NCBI GenBank assembly: GCA_003427395.1
Contig: BFEA01000129.1
Span: forward strand, 365,697 to 404,477
Length of the DNA: 38,781 nt
DNA from: Chara braunii
Taxonomy: Eukaryota; Streptophyta; Charophyceae; Charales; Characeae
Direction of reading: 5' to 3'
Part shown: in pieces, positions 21,901-33,988 of the stretch
Position numbering within the stretch: position 1 is the stretch's first letter
How the letters are laid out: every line of letters starts with the position of its first letter
Notes under the pieces: model-generated
The model's input: only the letters and a program-made list of their open reading frames with translations
Told to the model about the DNA's origin: nothing
Databases searched by the model: none
Program-made: the position numbers and the translations under genes

Positions 21901-22710
21901 GCTGTTATTCAGGAGTGGCCTCAGCCCAGAACAGTGAGGGATGTCAGGTCCTTCATGGGTTTAGCCTCCTACTACAGAAAGTTTGTCAGGAACTTTTCTG
22001 CAGTGGCTGCACCCCTGACTAACCTCACAAAGAAGGACACTCCTTTTCTTTGGTCCCTCCACTGCTAGTTGGCCTTCACACGACTCAATAAGGCCTTGAC
22101 TCGTGCGCCTGTACTGAAGTTATCTGACCCCACTTTGCCATTCATCCTGACCACTGATGCCAATTAGTAGGGCATTGGGGCGGTTCTTCAGCAGGATGAT
22201 GGGAATGGTTTACGGCCAGTAGAGTTCATGAGTAAGAAGATCAAGACCCAAAAGCTCCAGGACTCTACCTACGAGAAAAAGCTATATGCTCTTGTCTGTG
22301 CCCTGAAACACTGGAAGCACTTTCTCTTGGGTAGGCACTTCAAGATCTTTTCAGATCACTCCACCCTACAGTGGATGAAGTCCCAGGGAGAGTTGAATGA
22401 TAAGTTGGCACGGTACATTCAGTTCATAGACATGTTTGACTTTGAACTAAAACATAAGAAAGACTGCTACAACAAAGTAGAAGATGCCCTCTCTCGTAGG
22501 CCTGACTCTTTTGCGCTGATTTCCTTTACTCACTCCTTTGGAGAGGAGACCCGTCAGACCATTGCTCGTCTACTGCCTCAGGACGAGACTTTCAGACCCA
22601 TTGTCAGGAATTTGCAAGCAGATCCTAACTCTGAACCAGGCTATGCTCTGAGTTCAGACCTGCTGTATACTTGCAGTAGAGGTGAGGAGCGCGTGTGCAT
22701 TCCCCAGGAT
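21895..22710 (+). pseudogene. RT thumb/connection and RNase H of the chromovirus
   Basis: Coding continues in the third phase: the SFMGLASYYRKFVRNF connection, then an RNase H-type domain with FILTTDAN, STYEKKLYALVCALKHW and FSDHSTLQWM, which carry the expected acidic residues. In-frame stops are TAG 22066, TAG TAG 22165-22170 and TAG 22711. The stop at 22066 interrupts the normally conserved C-Q-x-A-F motif exactly at the Gln codon, so CAG to TAG is the simplest explanation. RNase H removes the RNA strand during reverse transcription. Confidence 0.88.
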
Positions 22711-24042
22711 TAGCGGCTCAAGACATTGCTGATGTCAGAGTGTCATGATGCCCGTGGACATTTCGGGTTCCTAAAGTCTTATGCAGCCCTGTCGCAACGC
22801 TTCTTCTGGAAGGAGATGCGGAGTGAGATGCTGCGTTATGTAAACACTTGTGAGCTTTGCCAAAGGAACAAGGTTCAGCGTAAACCTCCTTTGGGATTGC
22901 TCAAACCCTTACCCATACCTGATGGTCCTGCTGAATCTGTGTTGATAGACTTCACAGATCTAGGCAAGACCACCCCTCGTGGCATGCGTCAGGTTATGGT
23001 CTGCGTGGACAGGTTTTTCAAATACGCAAAATTCATCCCCTTGCCAGAGGTAGCTAGAGTACTGACTGTAAGAGGAACCTTCTCTGAGAGGTGGGTCACA
23101 CACCATGGACCGCCCACCTCTATTGTCAGTGATCGAGACCCCAAATTTTGCAGCGACGAGTGGCAGTCCTACTGTAAGGACTATCTGCACTCCCGACTGG
23201 ACATGAATTTTGGTCATCATCCTAAAGCCAATGGTTTGGCTGAAGTGATGAACCAAATCTTATTCGAGTTGCTGCGTCCTGTCATCTCTCCCGATCAACA
23301 GGACTGGGATCTTCACTTAGCGAGGGCACAACTCATGTACAACATGTCTGTCCACTCCTCGACATGGTTCAGTCCCTACCAGTTACACTGGGGACATGAA
23401 CCACGACAGCCTCTCGATGACATCATCGATAAGGCTAAGCCTGATCTGACACCAGGCACAACAGAGTTCACCAGACATTATCGTCTAGATGTGGAAAGAG
23501 CCCGCGCGAACTTGTTCAAAGCCCAAAAGGCTATGATTGAACAAGCTAATCACCACTGACGGCCTTCCCCCATCCGCACTTGTGACCATGTCTGGGTGGC
23601 CAGCTCTGAGCTGTCGAGGGAGGAGGATATCTCTCCCAAGTTGTTGCCACGTTACTTGGGTCCATGGCAGGTCCTAGATACAGTGGGCGCTGATCCCTTC
23701 GGTCCGTCGTATGTCATCGACGTCCCGCTGCATCTACGTACCTATTCAGTCTTCCATGCATCCAAGCTGCTGCCTTTCACCCCAGCTGATGCATTCCCAG
23801 ACCGGCCCCCTCAGTTTGGTCCGCCAATCCCTGGTAAGGGATATGACATTGACCAGATTGAGGATGAGTGGGGCACAGACCCCGATCGGCAGTATCTTGT
23901 CAGGTTTGCTTTTCAGCCTCCTTCTGAGAGCCGATGGTTCTACAAAAGAGACTTGATCAAGGCAGCAAAGTCTATTGTGTTGCTATATGAAGCGGCTCAG
24001 AAGGGCAACCTTCCTCGCCGTTCACCTCGCCTACATCCCTAG
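22711..24042 (+). pseudogene. Integrase with chromodomain-like C-terminus
   Basis: The frame is open from just after TAG 22711, through ATG 22726, to TGA 23557, then to 24042 in the same phase. It shows the H2C2 zinc motif (HDARGH...CELCQRNK) and a DDE core: Asp in VLIDFTDL, Asp in IVSDRDPKF, and Glu in KANGLAEVMNQ, where the usual family motif is D/T-G-Q-x-E. TGA 23557 falls in the conserved HHRR-type linker at an Arg (CGA) position. The C-terminal part has the SH3-like SPKLLPRYLGPWQV segment and ends with IDQIEDEW...QYLVRF...SRWFYKRDL, a chromodomain-like pattern that makes this a chromovirus. Integrase inserts the DNA copy; chromodomains of the family bias insertion to particular chromatin. 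Confidence 0.9.
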
Positions 24043-24129
24043 CTCGGAGGTCCTCGCTCCCGGGGAGGGTAAGCCTGCAATGACTTGCTGATTTCTACTG
24101 CTGAGATTGACTGCGAGGCTGTACACTAA

Positions 24130-24248
24130 CCGGTAGGGTTAGGTTGGTAATTTTGTTTGGCTGAGGGCTAACCGAGAGACCTGCCTTTAGGGAAATTCGT
24201 GTGGGACATATCTGCAATTCTGGGAAATTATGGGCCCAGTACTAACCC
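24130..24248 (+). repeat. 119-bp duplicate, copy 1 (before the adapter)
   Basis: Base-for-base identical to 24286-24404 as read by eye. Because the two copies are separated only by a sequencing-library adapter, the duplication is most likely an assembly artefact and not a genomic repeat. The last C could equally belong to the adapter. Confidence 0.95.
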
Positions 24249-24285
24249 TGTCTCTTATACACATCTAGATGTGTATAAGAGACAG
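24248..24285. other. Nextera mate-pair junction adapter (library artefact)
   Basis: The 38-bp sequence is the 19-bp Tn5 mosaic end CTGTCTCTTATACACATCT followed directly by its reverse complement. This is the circularisation junction used in Nextera mate-pair libraries, recognised from established knowledge of the kit. It is flanked by two identical 119-bp genomic copies, as expected when an untrimmed mate-pair read is merged into a contig. A natural Tn5 insertion would not give two abutting mosaic ends. Confidence 0.97.
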
Positions 24286-24404
24286 CCGGTAGGGTTAGGT
24301 TGGTAATTTTGTTTGGCTGAGGGCTAACCGAGAGACCTGCCTTTAGGGAAATTCGTGTGGGACATATCTGCAATTCTGGGAAATTATGGGCCCAGTACTA
24401 ACCC
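24286..24404 (+). repeat. 119-bp duplicate, copy 2 (after the adapter)
   Basis: Identical to 24130-24248. The true genome probably contains this sequence once at this locus. Confidence 0.95.
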
Positions 24405-25732
24405 GAATTCCTACAGCTACCCTAACTGCGTATAGCAGGCCCGGGCTACCCCTAGGACAGACAGGCCCTAAGCGGCCTATGCTGCTAGACGGTCCTATAG
24501 CCTATAGCCGGGTCCGGTAGAGGCCGAGAGGCCGAAACAGCAACGGTACCGGTCGGTCAGTCAGTCCAGTCTAGGTCTAGGTAGTCTATAGATAGGTTAG
24601 GCCCATCGGTTCAGGACTTTTGGCAGTTCATTTCTCGCGAAGCAGCGTTGGAGAAGCCAAGCAAGTTGGTGGTGGTGACGGTCTGCAGGCAGCATCCTGA
24701 GACGCACCGTGACAGCAGCCATAGCCAGCCCTCTCTGAGTCTGCCATAGCTGGGGCATCCTCAGCGCACCTACCCCTGGGGGTATCTGCTTATGGCCGGG
24801 CTGTATCGAGGCTCTACAGTGTGTATTCGTGGGTGGTGGCAGCCATAGCTGCCTGTTCCTTCGCCAGAGTTGTCCATCGGCATTGAAGACTTCACCGCAG
24901 GACCTGTTCTTCATCAGGGTGGTTGGCGCTGGCCTCTGGGAGGTCAATCTGATGTGGCGCTACTAACTGGGTGTAGGATAGGGAGTGGAGTGTGAGTCTG
25001 AGAGTGGCGAGATACTGGAACAAACTCTGTTACGATAATTGTGTGAGTGGCTCATCATCAGTGTCAGTTCAATTGTGATCTTCACAGGTTCTTTCTTGTG
25101 ATTGGTTGTTGGGAGTTGTGTCAGAGAGTGAGAAACACTGTGTGTCTCTCCCCATCTGTGCTTGATTGTCGTCCGCTGCTTATTTTCACCTGTGTGCAGT
25201 TTGGACTCTGTCTCCTCTCTCCCCTTCTCTTATGCATGTATGGGCATGTGTGAGATTGTCTGTGTCTGAGTGGCGATAAAATTCGTCAGACAACCAAGTT
25301 CATAACAAGTCTCTTTTTTCCTTCTCCTATATACGATTTGTGCTGTCTTTTGTTGGGCACAGACTTTCTTGTGCTGTGTCTTTTGTTGGGCACAGACTTT
25401 CTCATGGCACAGTAATGCCTTGTGCCAGCTCTTGCAGTTGTGGGGACATCTTAACAGTTTGTGGGACAACCTGAGGCTCACTCTCCAGCCCACCGCCACA
25501 GAAGGACGACCAGAGCAAGCGTCAGCTCGGCTGTATGATGATTCAGGGGAGTTCTATCCACACAGTGAAAATCAGTGACGATCTCAGCAACTAGCGTATG
25601 AACTGGCAAATGCAGTGGACTTACCAAATAGGTCGCTAATGGGAGCAAGATACCAGCCACACAAATAGCGGTCGTAAACTTTTACAAGGAGTTTCGAGTG
25701 CTGCAGTGGGATAGGCATCAGCCAAATCCAAG

Positions 25733-27100
<1,368 letters not shown>

Positions 27101-27231
27101 CGCTTCCCAAACTTCCTTGTCTACTTCTTGATGTGGCATGGCTGCATTAAGCCTCTGCTTGTTGTGTGAAAAGGTAGCTGACATTTTCATTCACTCTTGA
27201 GTTCATTGACACTGGCCTCTTTCTCAAACAG

Positions 27232-27432
27232 TCAGATTCAATCAACGACATCACGGCTGTCTTGGCAATTGAGTATATCAACACACCTAACCAGCCTGAT
27301 CACATGCATCCAATAAACTGGCTTGCTCTCCGCCCAGAGAGCAGTGGAACATCGTCCTCTGTGCTCACCCAGTTGCTTAGTAGCATCCTTCCCAACGGGA
27401 ATATGACGGAGCACCCTGACGGATGCCTTTGA
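27232..27432 (+). CDS. Possible short terminal exon, unrecognised
   Basis: A plus frame without ATG encodes a non-repetitive peptide (SDSINDITAVLAIEYI..., WLALRPESSGTSSSVLTQLL) ending at TGA 27430. It follows TTTCTCAAACAG, a good 3' splice-site sequence. It could be a downstream exon of the WD40 gene, but no domain is recognisable and the coding evidence is weak. Confidence 0.25.
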   Translation, partial: SDSINDITAVLAIEYINTPNQPDHMHPINWLALRPESSGTSSSVLTQLLSSILPNGNMTEHPDGCL

Positions 27433-27639
27433 TTCATCGACCACGGCACCGTTTGAATTTGAAAGCAATGGTCCGAAGCATCATAAAAAACCTCATGTAA
27501 CTCGAAGAACCACTGTCAGACGTGATGTGCGACTAAATTGCCACAAACTCGGAGAAACCGATGACTGAGCCGCGGGCCCACAGCACAAATTCCGAGAAAG
27601 CAGTGACAAAGCATTCCTGCACCAGCTGGCAGCCAACGG

Positions 27640-27795
27640 ACCTAGCCTGGACCAGCTGGTACATCCACGAACTGTTGAAATTATGACCTGTGTTCAAATC
27701 CTGATGGAACAAGAGGAATGAAATTCTTATTTGCATGGGGCTAGTGCCGCTGGTCAGTTCGACGATGATATCTGCAAGGCCAACGCCCTTTTAAG
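27640..27795 (+). mobile_element. tRNA-derived SINE-like unit, copy B
   Basis: Shares GAACTGTTGAAAT, a B-box-like TGTTCAAATCC (27691-27701) and the body GGTCAGTTCGACGATGATAT / CAAGGCCAACGCC with the unit at 16950-17105. The A-box region (TAGCCTGGACCAGCTGG, about 27643) is degraded. Confidence 0.55.
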
Positions 27796-28223
27796 AAGTT
27801 AAGAAAAGGATTCCAGTTGGCTCTCGTATCAATCCTTTTCGCATATTACTCCGGTGTCTCCTCGTTACCTTAGTTCATTGTTCTTCGTACCTTGATCGAC
27901 GGAAAGAAAAGGGCGAATTTGCGAAGACAAAAAAAAGGAAGAGCAAAAAGAGGAATCTAAAGAAGAAAAAAAGAAAAAAAACAGAGGACGAATCAGAGCC
28001 CAGAAGCAATATCTCTCACGCAACCAGCTGCCACAAGTTATGCCATCGAGTGGGATCGACTGCTTCAAACTCACGACAGGCTTGGCATGCTCTACCCAAA
28101 CCAATTGATCCCCTGAAAAAAGTGCTAATGCATGGTCTGTGGAGTTAACAGAGGAGCACGTGGGAAGGGGGTCGTAGTAACGCACAAGCGGATGTCAAAT
28201 GATGTCATTGTGACATTTGGCAT

Positions 28224-28337
28224 CGCCGCACCACTTTCGAAATGAGCAAAACCAGAACGAACTTCCCGCTAGAACATGGCCAGATGCACCCGCCACATTT
28301 TTGTCTTTTTCACATTTCGAGAGTGGTGTGGCGAGGC
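28224..28337. repeat. Imperfect hairpin, possible MITE
   Basis: CGCCGCACCACTTTCGAAATGAG at about 28224-28246 pairs, with a few mismatches, with CACATTTCGAGAGTGGTGTGGCG at about 28312-28334. The loop is about 65 nt. No target duplication was identified. Confidence 0.5.
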
Positions 28338-28446
28338 TCATTGACAGGTTAAACTTTCTTTCTGACTTCGCGGTGGGAAAGGTGCCCTGCTGTGTGGGCA
28401 ATTAACAGTGCAAAAACTGATGTTAAGAATACTACGCTTGATTTCT

Positions 28447-29575
28447 CTATGGATCTTCCTCTGGCGCAGCAAGCTGTACTTTTCCTGCAACTCCGTTGAA
28501 TATACCTAAGATATCGATGTCTGTGTCCATCATGTCTGGACGACTACGTCTGTCCAGACTCGCACAACGCAGCCCCAACGCTGCAACTTCCTTAGCTAGA
28601 TCCACATCCCAAGAACCTGCATTGGGATCCAGAACGTTTTCAAAAGCGGCAGCATCCTCAATGGCCTCCTCAGTTATTCCAAACGCGTCCATGAAATTCC
28701 CCGTGAGCATTTCGAGGACGGTGATACCGAACGCGTAGATATCGGTCTTTTCGTTGTAAACCTTTGTCCTCAAATACTCTGGTGCAATGTACTGAGCATT
28801 ACGTCCCACAAAAACTCCCAAGGTACGATGCCCCAATGCTTGCACTCCCTTTGTGCATTGGGGGTTAAGCAGGGCCTGCTCAACCTTGCAAATCTTGGCA
28901 TCAAATTTGCAATCGAGAAGTATGTTTGCTGGCCTGATCGCGCTGTGGATGATGGCACTACCCATGACTGACCGATTGGAATGAAGGAAAGATATTCCTC
29001 GAGCAACCTCTGTCATCAAGCGGAAGTGAACATACCAGGGCAGGAATCCCTTAGGCTTAGGGCACCTTTCCCCACATGCAATCCACTCCTTCACGAACTT
29101 GCCACGATCAATCATGGTCCGGATACTACTCGTCGCATTTAATTTCATTATCATAACAGGAGTGCCATCACGGAGTTTCGCACGGTAGGTAAAGTCATCG
29201 ATAGACTTCGCTTTCGAGTCTCTGCTCCATTTCGTCAATCCTTTTCTTGAAATTTGTAACCATGGTCATCCTTTCGGACTCCAGCTGCTGAACTCTCCCC
29301 GTTGACTTTTCAAGCTCCTCCACCACCACTGCCTTTTCGGATATCGTGTTTTCCAACTCAATCTGCAGCTGTTTGGACTTTTCGGTAAGCGTTTTACTCT
29401 CAGACTCCAGCTGTTGAATCCTTTCTGTACTTACGGTGCTCTCTGATTTCAGATCTCTAACCTCGTCCTCCAGCCGAATGATGTTCGAGGGCATACTCCC
29501 ACTAACGTTTTGGACTTGTGTCTGGATGTCACTACTGTCAGATACATCCAGAAGTCCATGACTAGATGATCGTGG
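28447..29575 (-). pseudogene. Coiled coil plus PUB/RLCK-like pseudokinase
   Basis: The frame from about 29575 (ATG 29494) to 29195 encodes a heptad-rich coiled coil with repeated QQLESE units. A one-base frame change near 29200-29235 leads into a kinase-like domain (to stop 28447). The LPWYVHFRLMTEVARGISFLHSN helix, the PANILLD loop, the YIAPEYLRTKVYNEKTDIYAFGITVLEMLTG segment and the RRSRPDM C-lobe match plant U-box/receptor-like cytoplasmic kinases. The catalytic loop reads HSAIRPANIL instead of HRDLKPxNIL, and the DFG/DVG position reads KVE, so both catalytic aspartates are gone. Much of the N-lobe (glycine loop, helix C, hinge) is missing or unrecognisable, and no U-box is seen. Either a pseudokinase gene with an assembly indel or a decaying duplicate. 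Confidence 0.65.
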
Positions 29576-29895
29576 TCAGCTACGTCCTGTACTTGTGCTC
29601 AGATACATCCCGCATCCTAGCATGCATGCAGCGTGTTTGTGACGGCAGAGAGAGATCTGGCCCATCTGGGAGCTTGGTTAGATTTCAACATCAGGGCTTA
29701 CAGACAGGCCAGGAACAGAGTCTGTGTTGACTGGCAAAGATGAATTCCGTTCTACTTTTTTTTTACTTTTTGTTTTCCAGACGCCTCTGATACTTGCCTC
29801 TGTCCCTTCATCTATGTTCCTGTGCTGGACAATCACACATAGGTCTGTCCAATTTGCTGGATTCCTGGAGTTGGCCTCCTTTTTTGGGGAGGGGG

Positions 29896-30066
29896 TAACT
29901 AGGGCGCAGTCAGGATTTCAGTTTCAAATGCACTCCATGCATCCCTGGAATTATACATCACATCCCCACCCAACCCTAACGCTGGGTCGAATACATTCAC
30001 GATTTTCCTCGCGAAATCATGACTGAAGCGCGTTTTCAAACTTAAACCGTAACAACACCCTTGTTT
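29896..30066. mobile_element. MITE family 1, copy A (about 171 bp)
   Basis: The left end TAACTAGGGCGCAGTCAGGA and the reverse complement of the right end (AACAAGGGTGTTGTTACGGTTTAAGTTTGA) share one consensus with the ends of 32341-32512. The interiors share ATCCCCACCC-ACCCTAA-G-TGGGT and ATACATTCACGATTTTCCTCG. The two copies are about the same length, which supports a defined element. Confidence 0.6.
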
Positions 30067-30672
30067 TCCCTTTTTCTCTTTTTCTCCGTTTTCAACTTAT
30101 CCCTTCGGTGTTTCTCTTGCCTGCTGTTGCTAGGCCCCTCCACCATCCTGTCGGACCTGTCCCAGATGAGATTTTAAATCCTTTTTTTTTCAGATTTTAT
30201 TTTTAATAAAATGCCTAAAACCGGATCCACCTTCCCTCACACACGGAGAAACTCACATGAAGCTTGCCCCCCATTATGGCCAAGGGTTCTGAAGCCAGGG
30301 GCATTGTTTTGCTTCCCTCTAGTAGGGTAGATTTACCGTTGAATCGGCGTCGATCCACTCCTGTTTATGTTAACACTTTCGGAACCTAGAACTACAATAT
30401 CCCTCTCTCAGGCTCTCTGCAACTTCAGATCTCCACTCAGCCTTTCTAGAGATGTTTCCCTTGACTGGGTTTCTAAGAGTCTGTTTGTCCTAATGCTATA
30501 CTGTTCCTATAACCGTCATCGTCTCTTTTTCCTTTTTCTGAAAAAAGTCCCGCAGTCTCACACTTTCAGTTTTGCAAGGGCAAAAATAACATGTGCGGGC
30601 AACAAAATCGAGTGCTGAGTTTGAAAAGGGCGATCTCCGAAACAAGTCCCCCGAAGGTAACTCAAACAACCT

Positions 30673-30783
30673 CTACCATCTTCACCCGAGTAGAACGCCC
30701 GGTGATTCTAGCTGTATGTGGGCTGGAAATCGCACCAAATACGGCTGTAATGACCGGGCGTTCTATTCGGGTGTAGATGGTAG
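30673..30783. mobile_element. MITE family 2, copy A (111-bp hairpin)
   Basis: The 31-bp arms at 30673-30703 and 30753-30783 are complementary with two mismatches; the left arm begins CTACCATCTTCACCCGAGTA. The arms resemble those of the hairpin at 35461-35565 and single arms near 36855-36887 and 37885-37912. Confidence 0.75.
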
Positions 30784-31979
30784 GCGTTCTATTCGGCTAT
30801 TCCTTTTGTGTCGCACTGACTTACTTCACTTTTGGCGCGCACACACATGCTACTCGAGGAAAAGAGGCGTGGATGTAACGGGCGGCTTAAAGGCGCTTCA
30901 GATTACATCCCCTTTGTCCCGGGAGAGTTCAGTTTGGGATTTGTTTCTCCTCCTTGGGACTCTAGTTTCAGTTTCAGTTTTTTTTTGTTTTTTGTTGTTT
31001 GTTTTTTTTGGTTAACCTTGCCATATATTCCTGTTCAAAGAATGCTAAGCAAAGCGATGTTGCTTTACAAAGATGCTAAAGTTCCTTCTTTTTTTTTCCT
31101 TTAAAATTTAAAAGAAGAAAAAAGGGCAACAGCTTTGAGAATCTGATATGATAAAAAAAAAGAATCTGATATGATCAGCGGGCCCGGGTGATTCAGAATT
31201 ATTTTATTGAATTTCTGTTCGTCTGGAGCGAGATCCCACTACCGATGTATGTGGATTAGTGTTTAAGGTGTGTGGATGCCTGAGGTGTGTGACTGTCAGG
31301 CATCGTGGATTTGGCAGGAAATCAGCGGTAGCCTGTTTTTGTGAATTAAGCCCGGGAAAATGATTTTTTTTTGCCTCTCCCATTGGTAGGTTTTTCTTTC
31401 GTTTTTGTTGTGGGGGTCCTGTGGCGGTCCCAAACGTGTGTGAAATCACACCCAAGTTTTGTGGTTCATGAAATCACACATGTTTCACTCACGGCGAAGG
31501 CAAAGTCGAATGGCTTCACCGCTGGAAATTGATTGTGGTTCCGGAGGTGTTTGGGAGGGTTAGATCCCCTCACCTACAGCAAATGGTGTATGGAGTTACT
31601 CCTGCGGAGTCTTGCCCTCCTTTGCCAAAGAGAGTTTCTGTCAGAACAACCAAACAGCGTGCACTGCGGCCTATTTCAAGGAAGCCTCAGACTATTGTCA
31701 ATGAATATGGTCCGTGTGCCCACTCACATGCAGCCGTCTTGACTGCCACAGCCATGGTCAGCGAATCATAGACTGACATCTGACACCCCGCCTGGAGCAG
31801 ACACCATCTGTGAGAAGAGCACTTTCTTTTCTTTTCTAGCAGTTTTTTTTTCGTTTGTTTGGTCATGAAATGGTTTTCTGCGTTTGCTTTCCGTATTTCA
31901 TGCTACCACCCACCTGTCCCCCACCCGTCCCATACCCGTCACACTAATCCCCATACATGGCAAGTGCCATCTCCCTCCT

Positions 31980-32018
31980 GGATTCGAACTTGGGTCTGGC
32001 TGTACTAACTGAGCTAGG

Positions 32019-32057
<39 letters not shown>
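31980..32057 (-). repeat. tRNA-like A and B boxes on the minus strand, beside poly(T)35
   Basis: Read on the minus strand, TAGCTCAGTTAG (32005-32016) is a perfect A-box match and AGTTCGAATCC (31980-31990) a near-perfect B box. They are only about 26 bases apart, too close for a functional tRNA gene, so this is more likely a rearranged SINE head. A 35-base T run (32023-32057) adjoins it. Confidence 0.5.
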
Positions 32058-32058
<1 letters not shown>

Positions 32059-32340
32059 GTTCTCAGGTTGTACTTTTACTATTTTCAAAATTGACCCTGC
32101 ATATTTGCCTCCACATTTCCACAAAGCTGATTTTCTGATCAGAGAGAAAATGATATCATCTCCATCAAAAAAAAAATTGAAAAAAAATGATATCATGTCG
32201 GAGTTTCGTACCGTTTGGCTGGTTGCGGGCTTCCTGTTACGGTAGTCCCTGATTTTCCTGGGCCTACAAGTATCTTCGAGCTGCCTCCACAATTTAAATA
32301 GGCCTCTCACAGATAATTCACACACACAAAAAAAAAGGGG

Positions 32341-32512
32341 TAACTCCGGCGCAGTCACCATTTCCGGCACCCCTTGAATACAACACATCCCCACCCGACC
32401 CTAAGGGTGGGTTGTATACATTCACGATTTTCCTCGGTTTGACACGACATTCGCGAAATCGTCGTGACTGGAACACATTTTCAAACTGAAACCGTGACAG
32501 CGCCCTAGTTTA
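32341..32512. mobile_element. MITE family 1, copy B (about 172 bp)
   Basis: The left end ACTCCGGCGCAGTCACCATTT and the reverse complement of the right end (AACTAGGGCGCTGTCACGGTTT) form the TIRs. TA lies at both outer edges (32341-32342 and 32511-32512), suggesting a TA target duplication as in Tc1/mariner-type elements. Related to 29896-30066. Confidence 0.6.
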
Positions 32513-33558
32513 AATTTCCTCAAAAAAAAAGAAAGTAGCTTGCTGCAGTGCAGTACCACCGGTAACCGTTCACGGTCACGGGGTCTGTGACCGTCACGAC
32601 AATCGTGACCGTTCGGTGTTCATGGAGTTCATGATACGCGGGGTCGGGTTTTCTTTTTTTTGTTTTGGCGGGGGGGGGGTGGTTATTTTTTGGCAGGTGT
32701 GTAGCAGTGTACCTGGTGCCCATGGGCTTTTATTTTTTATTTTTTTCCCAATCGGAGAATATATATATTTTTTATCTATGAATAATTGAAAATAAAATTA
32801 AAACATTCACTTTTTGCCTGTGTTTGGCTTTGGCCTTGCTTGCCTGAAGGCCCCATTGAGGTTATTATTTGGCACTTCAAAAAAACAAGAAAAATAAAAC
32901 AACGTGTCAACGTAGGCGCCGCGCCATTTGGCCCCTGAAGGACAAGGTCCACATTTCCCGATTGGCCTCCCACCCGGTAGTGTTTGGGGCGGCGGTGCAA
33001 TAAAGCACCACGTAGGATCCCTTGCCTCCCTTGTTTTTTTTTTTTTTTTTTTCAGATTTGAAGTCACGGGGGTGCACCCCGCCCCCACGCAACCCCCCTC
33101 CCACCCCGATCCCGACATACCCATGTGCCACGTGGCCGGAAAATCCATGAATGGCCCCCGTGAACAGCCGTTCATGGAAATAGCCCCCAGTGACCGGCCG
33201 GACACAGTCACGGATACGGAAATGGCTTGCTGCTTGATATTTTTGCTCAATGCATTTGAGTTCCCGCAGTTGTCATTGAGTTCTGGCTTCAGACTCTTTG
33301 CATGTGAGGAAGCAATGTTTTCTTTTTCTTGTTGGTTGCAGATCCTTAGGTTTGTTCTTCTTTGGTTTAGCCAGTCATTTCCTGGCAAAGCCTTGTACAT
33401 GACTAGCCATAAGAGGCTGCTGAGCTTGCACTATGAATCTGGTCTGTTTATGGGCCAGATTCATGATCCGGTAGTGTTGCATACTTCAATGAGTATGGGC
33501 AGAACCAAAGATCAACCAATGTAGGATGAGCATATATGCAGCGGAAGTCTGATAAACG

Positions 33559-33602
33559 GACTGACTCACATAGACTGACTCACATAGATTGACTCACATA
33601 GC
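33559..33602. repeat. 14-bp tandem repeat, three copies
   Basis: The unit CTGACTCACATAGA occurs three times in a row with one substitution (ATT for ACT in the third). Confidence 0.85.
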
Positions 33603-33988
33603 ATCACTCCACACACATACAATCGTGAGGTGGTGGGGGTCTGAGCCATTCATAGAAGATGCTCAGCCCCGTACACACATACACAGATGAATGGGGGAGG
33701 AGAGACGAAGAGGTGGCGGAGGTAGACAGCACCGAAAGTCACCGAGATAGGATCTGATAGGTCACCGATATGGTAGTCCAAAATGTCATCCAACAAGATA
33801 AAAAATGTCGAGGACCATAGGTCACAAATGTCGGGGATACAGAGTCCAAATGTAACCGGTGTCTGAACTGTGATGTCGCCAAGTACCAACCCCAACGATC
33901 TCCCAGTCTCCAATCTGGTAAGCACCACAGTCTCATACCACCGAAGTCCAATACCGATCTCTGTCCAACTAGTATAAGTCTCTAGTCT

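Larger units (their letters stand above)
18764..24042 (+). mobile_element. Ty3/gypsy chromovirus, coding core (degenerate)
   Basis: The order gag, zinc knuckle, aspartic protease, reverse transcriptase, RNase H, integrase, chromodomain-like tail is that of Ty3/gypsy chromoviruses (Metaviridae). Nonsense codons and at least three frame changes show the copy is dead. Flanking LTRs are expected within about 17.1-18.7 kb and 24.05-25.3 kb but were not resolved, and the 3' side contains an assembly artefact at 24248-24285. Total coding length (5.3 kb) is normal for the family. Confidence 0.9.
24043..25720. other. Post-integrase region, presumed 3' LTR plus intergenic DNA
   Basis: A purine stretch GGGGAGGG at about 24061-24068 follows the integrase stop and could be the polypurine tract. 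GC-rich, palindromic sequence follows (24420-24600). An exact LTR boundary was not found, and the adapter artefact with its duplicated flanks distorts this part. A near-perfect tandem duplication of about 31-33 bp lies at 25340-25403 (TTTTGTTGGGCACAGACTTTC in both units). Confidence 0.45.
27433..28446. other. Intergenic stretch between the two convergent gene fragments
   Basis: Holds SINE-like copy B (27640-27795), an A/G-rich low-complexity stretch (27900-27985) and a hairpin at 28224-28337. No gene is recognisable. Confidence 0.45.

Noticed and set aside
24248-24285. Natural Tn5/IS50 insertion or a perfect regulatory palindrome
   Set aside because: It is exactly the engineered mosaic-end junction of a mate-pair library with duplicated flanks, so an artefact is far more likely.
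17319-24400. Shared word CCCAGTACTAA (17320s and 24390s) as evidence for an LTR pair
   Set aside because: Only about ten bases match and the flanks do not align, so it is insufficient to define LTRs.
31529-31771. Small plus-strand ORF as a gene fragment
   Set aside because: It is only 80 codons, with no recognisable domain, splice evidence or neighbouring exon.
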